This document shows positions 1-8,578 of a stretch of DNA of 64,000 nucleotides, piece by piece. A program made the position numbers and the translations under genes. Where the stretch lies: contig NZ_CP062005.1 of assembly GCF_014840935.1 (NCBI RefSeq), forward strand, positions 2,480,001 to 2,544,000, written 5' to 3'. Source of the stretch: Halomonas sp. YLGW01. GTDB lineage: Bacteria; Pseudomonadota; Gammaproteobacteria; Pseudomonadales; Halomonadaceae. The notes under the pieces are model-generated. The model saw only the letters and a list, made by a program, of their open reading frames with translations, did not search any database and was not told where the DNA came from. Each line of letters opens with the position of its first letter. Position 1 is the first letter of the stretch.

Positions 1-1223
1 CCGAAGCGCCGCGCCGTGGAGGCATCCCCCTGCCGGAAGGGCTCGAACAGGCGCGGACGCTGGCCATCGGGAATGCCGGGCCCCGTATCGCTGATTGAGA
101 CATGCAGGCACTCCTGCGAGGAATAACGCACCCTCACCGAGACCTCGCCCCGCTGGGTGAACTTGATGGCATTGGAAAGCAGGTTGAGGATCACCTGGCG
201 CAGTCGGCCCGGGTCGCCATGCAACCGATGGGGGACGCCCTCGTCCAGCCGGGACGTCAGGGTGATGCCCTTGTCGGCCGCTCGGGGCTCAAACAGGCGC
301 ACCGCCGACTCGATGAGCTCGGGCACGGCAAAGTCGACCTGCTCGAGCTCGAGCCGCCCCGACTCGATGCGCGAGAAATCGAGAATGTCGTTGATCAGCT
401 CCAGTAGCTTGTCGGCGCTGTCATGAATGATGTCCGCATAGCGCCGCGAGGAGGCATCCAGGGGACGCTCCCGCAGCATCTCGCTCATGCCGATCACGCC
501 ATTGAGGGGAGTTCGGATCTCGTGACTGACGGTGGCCAGAAACTCCGACTTGGCCCGGCTGGCGGCCTGCGCCTTCTGCACCGCCTCCTCGAGTCGACGC
601 CTCAGCTCCCCCTGCGCATGGCGCGAGGCGTCATTCTCGCGGGCCTCCCGAAACAGGAAGCGCGTGACCATCAGCATCGACAGGCTCATCAACCCCAGCA
701 AGGCCAGCAGCAGCCCGTGCAGCATCTGCAGCGCTTCGCGCTCCCGCTGCTCCTCGTTGGCCAGGTAGGCATTGGTCGCAATGACCAGCCGCTCGCTTAG
801 CAGGATCAGAGGCGCCAGCGCCGAGTGCAGCGCGTGGCGCGAGTCGGCATCCAGGCGCTCGAGACTACCGAACTGCAGGTCGAGGATATCCATCTGGGTG
901 GCAATGGCGGGTATCAGTCGGTTGCGATCGTCGATGCGCTCGAACAACAGGCTGGCCTCGCCACGCTTCAACAGGTTGAGCCGGCTGTAGAGCAACTCGA
1001 ACGGCATGCGCAGCGACGCCAGATCCTCGGCCTCGTCTAGCCGGCTGCGCAACTGGATGGCCTCGCGATCCAGCTTGTAGGCCGCCCAGGAGGCATCCCC
1101 GCCGACGCTTTCGGCAAGGCTCTCCTGACGCCAGACGATCATGCTGGCGACCACCACCGCGGCAACGAAGAACCCCAGCACCGAAGCGGCGCCGAGCTTC
1201 AATCTCAGCGGGTAACGCAGCAT
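1..1223 (-). CDS. Sensor histidine kinase, C-terminus cut by window edge
   Basis: Membrane-bound sensor kinase. Translating the minus strand from the ATG at 1223 gives an N-terminal membrane segment (about residues 10-32), a periplasmic region of roughly 140 residues, a second membrane segment (about residues 165-190), a short linker, and a HisKA domain with SHEIRTPLNG; the phosphorylated His is about residue 234. The N box (ILNLLSNAIKF) and the DTGPGIP ATP-lid motif follow, and the sequence runs out just after the F box, so a receiver or Hpt domain could lie outside the window. The upstream molybdopterin-fold gene ends 12 codons before this start in the same frame, so the two are probably cotranscribed and the kinase may read a signal from that periplasmic protein (inference). 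Confidence 0.9.
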   Translation of the reverse strand, partial: MLRYPLRLKLGAASVLGFFVAAVVVASMIVWRQESLAESVGGDASWAAYKLDREAIQLRSRLDEAEDLASLRMPFELLYSRLNLLKRGEASLLFERIDDRNRLIPAIATQMDILDLQFGSLERLDADSRHALHSALAPLILLSERLVIATNAYLANEEQREREALQMLHGLLLALLGLMSLSMLMVTRFLFREARENDASRHAQGELRRRLEEAVQKAQAASRAKSEFLATVSHEIRTPLNGVIGMSEMLRERPLDASSRRYADIIHDSADKLLELINDILDFSRIESGRLELEQVDFAVPELIESAVRLFEPRAADKGITLTSRLDEGVPHRLHGDPGRLRQVILNLLSNAIKFTQRGEVSVRVRYSSQECLHVSISDTGPGIPDGQRPRLFEPFRQGDASTARRF

Positions 1224-1259
1224 GGCAAAGGCCGGGGGTGGAAACGGTGACAGCAGGTG

Positions 1260-1775
1260 TCAATAGACATGTATCTCGGCGACCTGCCAGACACTGCGGA
1301 AGCGGATGGTCTCGGTATTGAGTTCGGAATGCTCATCGAAAGGGTATAACACGAACAGTGGGCCGAAGTCGCGAACCGCCAGGGGCTCACCGTCCCGGGA
1401 CATGGCCAGGATGACCCCGTATTCCTCGACATCGCTGATCGGTATCTCCCCCGAATAGTTGTTCAGCGCCTCGACCTTCAGCCAGTCGCCCCGGGCCCCG
1501 ACCCGAGCCAGCAGATCGCGCATCAGAGGTCCACTGAAACGTCGTGACCGATCCGTCCAGGGGGTGTCGGTTTCCACGACTTGCTCAGGCAGCGCACGCA
1601 ACATCTCGCGATCGAAGCGGGCCTCGTCGCCGGCGTTGGTGTAGCGGATATCGCCGCTGATCTCGAGCAGCACCGGCCCCTCGGGGGCCGGTAGGGTCGA
1701 TGGCTCCGCATGAACGGGCGAAACACACAGGCTTGCCAGCAGCCACCAGATGAGAGATTGGGCGATCGGATTCAT
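1260..1775 (-). CDS. Periplasmic molybdopterin-oxidoreductase-fold protein
   Basis: 171 residues with a clear Sec signal peptide (hydrophobic core then VHA, cleavage before about residue 24). The rest resembles the small sulfite-oxidase-type molybdopterin-binding fold: LLARVGARGDWLKVEALN, a YSGEIPISD strand and a C-terminal FVLYPFDE stretch that is typical of these short proteins. I see no cysteine in the mature part, so the usual Mo-ligating Cys is absent and it may be a non-catalytic sensor-type member. Start chosen at the ATG at 1775, preceded by GGAGG. It lies directly upstream of the histidine kinase in the same frame and orientation, which suggests a paired periplasmic sensor (inference). 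Confidence 0.75.
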   Translation of the reverse strand: MNPIAQSLIWWLLASLCVSPVHAEPSTLPAPEGPVLLEISGDIRYTNAGDEARFDREMLRALPEQVVETDTPWTDRSRRFSGPLMRDLLARVGARGDWLKVEALNNYSGEIPISDVEEYGVILAMSRDGEPLAVRDFGPLFVLYPFDEHSELNTETIRFRSVWQVAEIHVY

Positions 1776-1873
1776 AGCAGCCTCCGATGTTCCAGATTTC
1801 AGTGATCAGTCTGGGCGCTCGCCTGACTCGGATCAGGCGCCGACGCCCCACTCCCGGGCCTCGCCTCGAGGCC

Positions 1874-2689
1874 TCACGCCAGGATCTCGACCTCGTCACC
1901 CAGCGCCAGACGCCCCTCCTTCAGCACCACCAGGTTCTGGCCAAACAGCACCTTGCCCTCGTCGCCGCGCCGATAGGTGGCCAGCGTCTTGAGCGGCTCC
2001 TTGCCAGGCAGGAAGCGCCCCGTGGCCGGGTCCACGGTGATCATCGCGCAACGCGCGCAGGGCTCCGCCACGCCCAGCTCCACCTCCCCGATGCGCAACC
2101 GCCGCCAGCCGTCCTCGGCGAAGGCGGCACTGCCCGCCACTACCAGGTTGGGGCGAAACTGGGCCATGCGGTGGGGCTTGTCCTGTGAAGGCCCCAGGCG
2201 AGCGTTGAGGTCGTCGAGGGAGCCTTCGCCGATCAACAGTAGCGGATAGCCATCGGCAAAGCCCACCCGCTGCCCAATCGATGGCCGGTAACGGGGGGAG
2301 CGATCGTCCAGGCACAGCAGGTGCACGGGCTCCTCCAGCACGTCGCTGCACCAGGCATCGGCTTCCCGGGTGGTGGTCAGGGCCTCGAAGCGATCTCCCC
2401 ACACCTCGGTGGCGAAGGGCGCCCGGTCGAAGGCCGAACGGGCCAGCTCAAGCGCCACCTGGCCGGGAAAGCGCAACACCAGGACCTCATCATCGGTCTG
2501 CACCTGCATCAGCTCGAGCCGAGGATGGGTGCGAGCGGTGACGAAACGGCCATCGGGGCGCGCCAGCATGAAGCGCCGATCCCCCGCCAGTCCTTCGTCA
2601 CCGACCAGGGCATGCTCAAGCGCCTCGCCCGCGCAGGACTTGAGCGGGTAGCGATATAACGAGGACAAGTGCGGGGAGGAAAAGGGCAT
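1874..2689 (-). CDS. MOSC domain protein (YcbX-like)
   Basis: 271 residues. The N-terminal MOSC_N beta-barrel opens with LSSLYRYPLKSCAGE, typical of the YcbX/mARC group, and the C-terminal MOSC domain carries the PCARC motif (about residue 210) with the Cys that would bind molybdenum cofactor sulfur, followed by TVDPATG. YcbX proteins of Escherichia coli reduce N-hydroxylated compounds such as 6-hydroxylaminopurine with molybdenum cofactor. This protein lacks the C-terminal 2Fe-2S ferredoxin domain of E. coli YcbX, so it would need a separate electron donor. Single gene, with a 129-base gap upstream to the DUF2189 gene. Confidence 0.85.
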   Translation of the reverse strand: MPFSSPHLSSLYRYPLKSCAGEALEHALVGDEGLAGDRRFMLARPDGRFVTARTHPRLELMQVQTDDEVLVLRFPGQVALELARSAFDRAPFATEVWGDRFEALTTTREADAWCSDVLEEPVHLLCLDDRSPRYRPSIGQRVGFADGYPLLLIGEGSLDDLNARLGPSQDKPHRMAQFRPNLVVAGSAAFAEDGWRRLRIGEVELGVAEPCARCAMITVDPATGRFLPGKEPLKTLATYRRGDEGKVLFGQNLVVLKEGRLALGDEVEILA

Positions 2690-2818
2690 GACAGGCGATC
2701 CGTGCGGGCAAGCGAGTGATGAAACCGCCCATCCCCCGGCTCAGGCAAGAGCTCCGGCCGGCGGATGGGTGATCCAGCTTAACGGAGGGAGTAGCGACGA
2801 TGCCAGCGAGCGCTCGGC

Positions 2819-3634
2819 TCAGGTCGCCGGCCGCTCGATGATCTCGACCTTCACCAGGTCCTCGTAGGCATGCCAGCTGGCATGGCCCAGGACCGGCAGG
2901 ATCACGGCCAGGCCGATGTAGAAGGTCACCACACCGAGCAGTACGCTACCGGTGAGAATCGCCGCCCACAGCAGCATGGGACGGAAGTTCTGCGCCACGG
3001 CCTTGAGGCTGGCCTCGATACCCTCCATGAAGGTCAGGTCCTGATCCATCAGGGTGGGAATGGCCACCACGCTGATCGAGAAGGCGCCGAAAGCCAGCAC
3101 GGCTCCCACCGCCGTGCCGACCAACAGCATGCTCAGGCCCTCCGAGGTAGTCAGCAGGGCCGTATAGAGCGTATCGGGGCTTGGCACCTCGAAGCCGAAG
3201 AAGAGCGCGAACAGCAGCGTGGCCAGCCGAATCCAGGCGAGGAAGAAGATCATCATCATCACGCCCATCATCGCCAGCTGGCCGGCATGGTCGCGCCAGG
3301 CACCGAAGGCATCGCCCAGGGTAGGTGTGCGATGCTCCTCGAGGGCCCGGCTGATCCCGTAGGAGCCCACCGCCACCAGTGGGCCGAGGAACATGAAGCC
3401 GGCAACCAGCGGCAGCAGCCAGTGCCACAGGTCCAGCATGAACGCCGCCAGGGTGGTGGCCAGGCTCAGGCCCACCCAGAACATGCCATAGGCCAGGCTG
3501 ACCGCCGTGGCATCCCGAAAGTCCTGAAAGCCTGCAACCAGCCAAGCTCTGGGCCTGTCCATGCCCACCGGGTTGATGCTGATCTTGACGTTGTAGTCCG
3601 AAGGCTTGGGACCCTTCGTGGCAGCTGCATTCAT
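2819..3634 (-). CDS. DUF2189 integral membrane protein
   Basis: 271 residues from the ATG at 3634, chosen over a longer reading because AAGGGG sits six bases before it and because the protein then starts at the conserved N-terminus with NVKISINPVG. Several hydrophobic segments are visible (about residues 55-75, 80-105, 135-165, 185-215, 225-255), consistent with the DUF2189 family of predicted inner-membrane proteins. Function unknown; members often lie near respiratory or stress genes. It is the only gene in its unit; the Usp gene to its right ends at 3918 and is followed by a hairpin at 3851-3885. Confidence 0.8.
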   Translation of the reverse strand: MNAAATKGPKPSDYNVKISINPVGMDRPRAWLVAGFQDFRDATAVSLAYGMFWVGLSLATTLAAFMLDLWHWLLPLVAGFMFLGPLVAVGSYGISRALEEHRTPTLGDAFGAWRDHAGQLAMMGVMMMIFFLAWIRLATLLFALFFGFEVPSPDTLYTALLTTSEGLSMLLVGTAVGAVLAFGAFSISVVAIPTLMDQDLTFMEGIEASLKAVAQNFRPMLLWAAILTGSVLLGVVTFYIGLAVILPVLGHASWHAYEDLVKVEIIERPAT

Positions 3635-3850
3635 GGCATACCCCTTAACCGCTCGCGGTGATGGTCGCCCTGTGGCTGGATATCGCATCCGGCAATACCC
3701 ATGAGAGCGCGTTGGCCAGTAAGGCAAGATGCCCTAACGTTTTTTTCCGTAGTCATTTTTCAATGTAGACGAGGGCGCGTTTACTTGCTGCCGAACTCAT
3801 GCGTGCAGCATGACGTTGCACTCCCGTTCGCCGCCTGGGCCCCAGAAACG

Positions 3851-3885
3851 CCACCCCCCGACCGGTGGAACCGATCGGGGGGTGG
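3851..3885 (-). terminator. Hairpin terminator after the TAXI-TRAP/Usp operon
   Basis: An 11 bp perfect stem (CCACCCCCCGA with its complement) capped by an inner CGGT/ACCG stem. On the minus strand it begins about 33 bases after the stop of the Usp gene and is followed by CGTTTCT. It is the only strong hairpin between the Usp gene and the DUF2189 gene. Confidence 0.6.
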
Positions 3886-3917
3886 GCGACTTGCGGGACG
3901 GTGTTGCCGCTAAGGGA

Positions 3918-4346
3918 TCAGCGCACGATCATCACCGAGATCTTGCTGTGGTGCACCACATGCTCGGCGTTGGGGCCCAGCACATAGTCGGCGAACTTGC
4001 GCTTGTTGTGCGAGGCCATCACCACCAGGTCGATATCGAGCTTCTTGGCGGTCTCGATGATGGCTTCCCAGGGCGAGCCATCGGCGATGGCGCATTGCAC
4101 GGTGACATCGCTCGGCACGTGCTGCTTGACGAAGGCATGCTGGGCATCGCTGATCGCCTGATGCGCCTTCTCGCTGAAATCGGCAGGAAAGTAGGACCCG
4201 ACCAGCGGCATGCGGTAGTCGGGCAGCACGGTCACGAGATGCAGCGAGGCGCCGAAGGTCTGGCACAAGGCCAGGGCGGTGGGCAGCGCCCTTTCCCAGG
4301 ACGCTTCCTCGTTGAGATCCACCGGCAGCAGAATTTTCTTGTACAT
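3918..4346 (-). CDS. Universal stress protein, TeaD-like
   Basis: 142 residues, one UspA domain. It begins with MYKKILLPVDLNEE and ends with HHSKISVMIVR, as UspA proteins do. The usual nucleotide motif G-2X-G-9X-G(S/T) is altered: the first part reads SHNKRKFADYVLGPN, where the two leading glycines are replaced by N and K. It starts 14 bases after the TRAP permease stop with GGAGGG upstream, so it belongs to that operon. In Halomonas elongata the Usp protein TeaD is encoded with the ectoine TRAP carrier TeaABC and affects its activity; by analogy this one may modulate the TAXI-TRAP carrier (inference). Confidence 0.88.
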   Translation of the reverse strand: MYKKILLPVDLNEEASWERALPTALALCQTFGASLHLVTVLPDYRMPLVGSYFPADFSEKAHQAISDAQHAFVKQHVPSDVTVQCAIADGSPWEAIIETAKKLDIDLVVMASHNKRKFADYVLGPNAEHVVHHSKISVMIVR

Positions 4347-4360
4347 GATCTAGCCCTCCG

Positions 4361-6955
4361 TTAGGCGGTCGCCGGGGTTGCCGTGGCATCGCGACGACGA
4401 CGCTGCATCAGCACGATCAGCGCGAAGACGCCAAACGCCGGAATCCACATCCATTCCTTGGACCAGCGATCCACCGGCGCCAGCACCTCGATGATCTGCT
4501 GATCGAAGTCGAAGCCGAGTTTCTCGGCCTGACTGCCGAAGGTCACCATGTCGACGATCACCCGCTCATCTTCGACCAGCAGCTCCAGGCCGAAGTTGGC
4601 CAGGCGCTCCTCGCCGTTTTCCCCTTCCGGCACCGGCAACGTCATGTAGGTGGTCAGGGGATCGCCATAGGCATCCTCGCCGGCGATCTGCAGCCGCAGG
4701 GTGGTGTCGTCTTCCATCTCGCCGAGCGCCTGGACGAACTGAGTCGGCGGCACCGACTGGTAGGGATCATGGATCATGTCCATCCAGAAGCCCGGGCGGA
4801 ACAGGGTGAAGGCCACCAGCAGCAGCAGTACGCTCTCGTACCAGCGGTTGCGGGTGAGCATGAAGCCCTGAGTCGCCGCCGCGAAGATCAGCATGGCAAG
4901 CGTCGCCACCACGAAGATCAGGATGCCCTGCAGGAAGGTCACGTCGATCAGCAGCAGGTCGGTGTTGAAGATGAACAGGAACGGCAGCGCCGCGGTGCGC
5001 AGGCTGTAGTAGAAGGCCTGGAAGCCGGTGCGCAGCGGATCGCCCCCCGACACGGCGGCGGCGGCGAAGGACGCCAGGCCCACCGGCGGGGTCACGTCGG
5101 CCATGATGCCGAAATAGAACACGAACAGGTGCACCGCGATGAGCGGCACCAGCAGGCCGTTCTGCTCGCCCAGGGTGACGATCACCGGGGCCAGCAGCGC
5201 CGAGACCACGATGTAGTTGGCGGTGGTCGGCAGCCCCATGCCGAGGATCAGGCTGAGCACCGCGGTGAGCAGCAGGATCAGCATCAGGTTGCCCATCGAC
5301 AGGATCTCGACCACGTCAGCGAGCACCAGGCCCACGCCGGTCTGGGACACGGCGCCGACGATGATGCCCGCGGTGGCGGTGGCGATACCGATGCCGATCA
5401 TGTTACGCGCACCGGTCACCAGGCCATCCCACAGGTCCAGGAATCCGGCCTTGATGTCGGCGGCAAGCTCGCTCTGCCCGCGGAAGATCGCCTTGATCGG
5501 GCGCTGGGTGACGATGATGAAGGTCATGAACACCGTCGCCCAGAAGGCCGACAGCCCGGGGGACAGGCGCTCGACCATCAGGCACCAGACCAGCACCACC
5601 ACCGGCAGGATGAACTGCAGGCCGACCATGACCGTCGGTCGGGTCTGGGGCAGCGTGACCACCGGCGAGTTGGGATCATCGAGCTCCAGTTCGGGATACC
5701 CTGACCCCAGCTTGAGCAGTGCTACATAGACCACCGCCAGCACCGCGGCGACGACCCAGGGCGTGGCCCCGCCGAGCACCGGTTTGAGCCAGCCCAGGCC
5801 ATAGTAGACCACCAAGGCGGTGATCATCATCAGCAGCAGACCGCCGAGGAAGCCGATGGCCTTGCGAACCAGCGGTTTCGGCGGGTTACTGCTCTCGAGC
5901 CCCTTCATGTTGGCCTTGAGGGCCTCGAGGTGAACGATGTAGACCAGCGCGATATAGGAGATCAGCGCCGGCAGGAAGGCGTGCTTGATGACGTCGACGT
6001 AGGAGATGCCCACGTACTCGACCATCAGGAAGGCCGCCGCCCCCATCACGGGAGGCATGATCTGGCCATTCACCGAGGAGGCGACCTCCACGGCCCCGGC
6101 CTTCTCCGAGGAGAAGCCGACGCGTTTCATCATCGGCACGGTGAAGGTGCCGGTGGTGACCACGTTGGCGATCGAAGAGCCCGAAATCAGGCCGGTCATG
6201 CCCGAGGCCACCACCGCGGCCTTGGCGGGTCCACCCTTGTAGTGGCCGAGCAGCGAGAAGGCGACCTTGATGAAATAGTTGCCGGCGCCGGCCTTGTCGA
6301 GCAGCGCGCCAAACAGCACGAACAGGAACACGAAGCTGGTCGATACCCCGAGTGCGATGCCGAACACCCCCTGGGTGGTCAGCCACTGGTGGTTGATCAG
6401 GCCAGAGACGCTGACCCCACGGTGGGAGAGGATGCCGGGCATGTAGGGGCCGGCCAGCGAATAGGCAATGAACACCATGGCCACGATCATCAGCGGCGGG
6501 CCGAGCGCCCGGCGCGTGGCCTCGAGCAGCAGCAGGATGCCAATCACGCCGACGATCACGTCCTGCAGGATCGGCGCCCCCGGCCGCTGGGCCAGCTGCT
6601 CGTAGAAAATAAACATGTAGGCGCCGGCAAGCGCCGCCAGCAGGCCGAGCACCCAGTCCTGCAGCGGAATGCGGTCGCGAGGCGAGCCCTTGGTCGCCGG
6701 ATAGGCCATGTAGGCCAAAAAGAGGGCAAATGCCAAGTGGATCGAGCGCGATTCGGTGGCGTTGAACACCCCGAACTCGAGCACGAAGGGCAATGGTGAG
6801 GCGATCCACAACTGGAACAATGACCAGACGGCCGCCGTGACCACCAGAATCTTGCCGGGCATGCCGGCCGGTTTGCGCGCCCCGGAATCCGAGGACGCCA
6901 CCATGTCCTCGAGATCGACGCTCGAGGCCGAGGTCCTTGTCTTGTCTTCGCTCAT
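4361..6955 (-). CDS. TAXI-TRAP transporter fused permease (4TM-12TM)
   Basis: 864 residues; small (DctQ-like) and large (DctM-like) TRAP subunits fused in one inner-membrane chain, the standard form in TAXI-type systems. Many hydrophobic segments are present; conserved DctM-type glycine-rich loops such as SGSSIANVVTTG and MGLPTTANYIVV are visible, the second followed by GIMADVTPPVGLA. A hydrophilic C-terminal insertion (about residues 745-830) precedes a final membrane helix and an RRRRR-type tail. I chose the ATG at 6955 with AGGA eight bases ahead; a GTG at 7000 would add 15 residues but has no ribosome site. The carrier would be driven by a sodium or proton gradient; substrate unknown, with glutamate, acidic or other organic compounds known for TAXI systems. 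Confidence 0.92.
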   Translation of the reverse strand: MSEDKTRTSASSVDLEDMVASSDSGARKPAGMPGKILVVTAAVWSLFQLWIASPLPFVLEFGVFNATESRSIHLAFALFLAYMAYPATKGSPRDRIPLQDWVLGLLAALAGAYMFIFYEQLAQRPGAPILQDVIVGVIGILLLLEATRRALGPPLMIVAMVFIAYSLAGPYMPGILSHRGVSVSGLINHQWLTTQGVFGIALGVSTSFVFLFVLFGALLDKAGAGNYFIKVAFSLLGHYKGGPAKAAVVASGMTGLISGSSIANVVTTGTFTVPMMKRVGFSSEKAGAVEVASSVNGQIMPPVMGAAAFLMVEYVGISYVDVIKHAFLPALISYIALVYIVHLEALKANMKGLESSNPPKPLVRKAIGFLGGLLLMMITALVVYYGLGWLKPVLGGATPWVVAAVLAVVYVALLKLGSGYPELELDDPNSPVVTLPQTRPTVMVGLQFILPVVVLVWCLMVERLSPGLSAFWATVFMTFIIVTQRPIKAIFRGQSELAADIKAGFLDLWDGLVTGARNMIGIGIATATAGIIVGAVSQTGVGLVLADVVEILSMGNLMLILLLTAVLSLILGMGLPTTANYIVVSALLAPVIVTLGEQNGLLVPLIAVHLFVFYFGIMADVTPPVGLASFAAAAVSGGDPLRTGFQAFYYSLRTAALPFLFIFNTDLLLIDVTFLQGILIFVVATLAMLIFAAATQGFMLTRNRWYESVLLLLVAFTLFRPGFWMDMIHDPYQSVPPTQFVQALGEMEDDTTLRLQIAGEDAYGDPLTTYMTLPVPEGENGEERLANFGLELLVEDERVIVDMVTFGSQAEKLGFDFDQQIIEVLAPVDRWSKEWMWIPAFGVFALIVLMQRRRRDATATPATA

Positions 6956-7028
6956 GAAATCATCCTGCTTGCCGTCCATCGCCGGAATAATCCTGGGCAC
7001 CGGGAAAAGTCTCCGGGCCTGAAACCAT

Positions 7029-7063
7029 GATGCGCGGCCTTCCTGCTGGAACGGCCGCGCATC
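7029..7063 (-). other. Hairpin between TAXI binding protein and permease
   Basis: GATGCGCGGCC pairs with its exact complement 11 bp away, and an inner TTCC/GGAA stem closes a TGCT loop. It lies 35 bases after the binding-protein stop codon and about 74 bases before the permease start, without a T run. Such hairpins commonly stabilise or partly terminate the binding-protein message so that it outnumbers the permease message. Confidence 0.55.
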
Positions 7064-7097
7064 GAGTCAGGAGCCTTGGGCTCCGGTCAGGCCAGGA

Positions 7098-8072
7098 TCA
7101 CTCGATCCAGCCACGCTCGCGGTAGTAGCGAGCCGCACCATCATGCAGCGGCGCCGAGAGGCCCTGGGTGACCATGTCTTCTTCTTCCAGGGTCGCGAAG
7201 GCCGGGTGCAGGCGCTTGAAGCGATCGAAGTTGTCGAACACCGCCTTGACGGTTTCGTAGACGACGTCTTCGTCGGCAGCGGCGGTGGTCACGAAGGTCG
7301 CGGCCACACCAAAAGTAGTGACGTCCTCGTCGTTACCCTTGTACAGGCCGCCCGGGATCACGGACTTGGAATAGTAGGGATATTCCGCGACCAGCTCGTC
7401 GATGGCCGGGCCGTCCAGCGGAACCAGCTTGGCATCCACGGTGGTGGTGGCTTCCTGAATGGAGCCGTTGGGGTGGCCGACCACGTAGACCATGGCGTCG
7501 ATGTTGTTGTCGGCCAGGGCGGCGGCCTGCTCGGCGGCATCCAGCTGGGAGGCCAGCGAGAAGGTGTCCTCGGTCCAGCCCTTGGCGGCCATGACCTGCT
7601 CCATGGTGTTGCGCTGGCCGGACCCCGGGTTGCCGATGTTGACCCGCTTGCCTTCCAGGTCATCCAGCTCGTCGATACCGGCATCGGCGCGGGCCAGCAG
7701 GGTCAGCGGCTCGCCGTGCACGCGGAACACCGCCCGCAGCTCGGGATAGGCATCGCCCTCGAAGTTGCCCGTGCCGTTGTAGGCCTGGTACTGGACGTCG
7801 GACTGGGCCACGCCCATGTCCAGCTCGCCGGCACGGATGCCGTTGATGTTGGCCACGGAACCGCCGGTGGACGGCGCATTGCACTTGATGTTGGCGTCGT
7901 CCAGGCGGTTGACCAGACGACAGATCGACTGACCGACCACGTAGTAGACACCGGTCTGACCACCGGTCCCGATGGTCATGAAGCGCTCCTGCGCCACCAC
8001 CGGGGAAGAGAACATGGCGGCGCCCATCAGCGCACCGGAGACGGCTGCTGCAGTGATTGCATGGCGTTTCAT
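7098..8072 (-). CDS. TAXI family TRAP substrate-binding protein
   Basis: 324 residues. A Sec signal peptide ends around VVAQ (residue 27), followed by the family hallmark FMTIGTGGQTGVYYVVGQ and further conserved blocks NAPSTGGSVANINGI and NIGNPGSGQRNTMEQVM. TAXI proteins bind their ligand in the periplasm and deliver it to the fused TRAP permease encoded downstream. The ATG at 8072 is preceded by AGAGGTG. First gene of the operon, so the promoter lies in 8073-8400. Confidence 0.93.
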   Translation of the reverse strand: MKRHAITAAAVSGALMGAAMFSSPVVAQERFMTIGTGGQTGVYYVVGQSICRLVNRLDDANIKCNAPSTGGSVANINGIRAGELDMGVAQSDVQYQAYNGTGNFEGDAYPELRAVFRVHGEPLTLLARADAGIDELDDLEGKRVNIGNPGSGQRNTMEQVMAAKGWTEDTFSLASQLDAAEQAAALADNNIDAMVYVVGHPNGSIQEATTTVDAKLVPLDGPAIDELVAEYPYYSKSVIPGGLYKGNDEDVTTFGVAATFVTTAAADEDVVYETVKAVFDNFDRFKRLHPAFATLEEEDMVTQGLSAPLHDGAARYYRERGWIE

Positions 8073-8578
8073 TCAGACACCTCTTGGCATTATTGGTGTT
8101 GGTGGCAAGGCGAACTCACCCCCGTTGCATCGTCGACGTCCCGACGCGACGAGCCATACTTCGGGAATACGGGTGATCGGCTTGCGCAACCGATTCCACT
8201 GTATCAGGTATAGCTTGCCTGACGCGGTCTGGCGACGTAGCGAACCCCCGACCGTGGCCGCGGGCTTCTGTGCACGCATGATTATGCACTACTTTAGGCA
8301 AAAACACTCGTTCGAATCAGTTGCTTACGACCATGATCCTAGAGAACTCTGGCGTTGAATCCCGCAACGGATCATCAACAGCATCGATTGGCCCAATCGC
8401 TACCTTGTCGCCAGGGACGGGCCTGCAGTCCCCCTGATATAGCCCCACCGGGCGAGCAGGGTTAAGTGACACGCTCGATATCGGGCAACGACCGACAGAG
8501 GCGAGAAACGGCAAGCACAGACGCGAACGGGGGGAGAAACGGTGAAGAAGAATGGGTGACACGACGGGAGGCCGAGCG
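8073..8578. promoter_or_regulatory. Divergent intergenic region between TAXI operon and macrodomain gene
   Basis: 506 bases with no convincing gene; short readings on both strands have no ribosome site and look like noise. It must hold the promoters of both flanking units. The clearest local structure is the perfect inverted repeat CGATTGG-C-CCAATCG at 8385-8399. The part around 8280-8340 is AT-richer than the surroundings and suits a promoter for the binding-protein gene. I cannot assign a regulator. Confidence 0.5.
8385..8399. promoter_or_regulatory. Perfect 7-1-7 inverted repeat, possible operator
   Basis: CGATTGG, one base, then CCAATCG. The symmetry and position in the divergent promoter region suggest a dimeric regulator site, but no regulator gene is adjacent. 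Confidence 0.3.

Noticed and set aside
2870-3661. 263-codon His/Gln-rich frame opposite the DUF2189 gene
   Set aside because: Antisense shadow of membrane helices; composition is that of complementary hydrophobic codons.
4769-7000. Long plus-strand frames opposite the TRAP permease, rich in His, Gln and Asp
   Set aside because: They mirror the hydrophobic permease codons in GC-rich DNA, have no ribosome sites and no family features.
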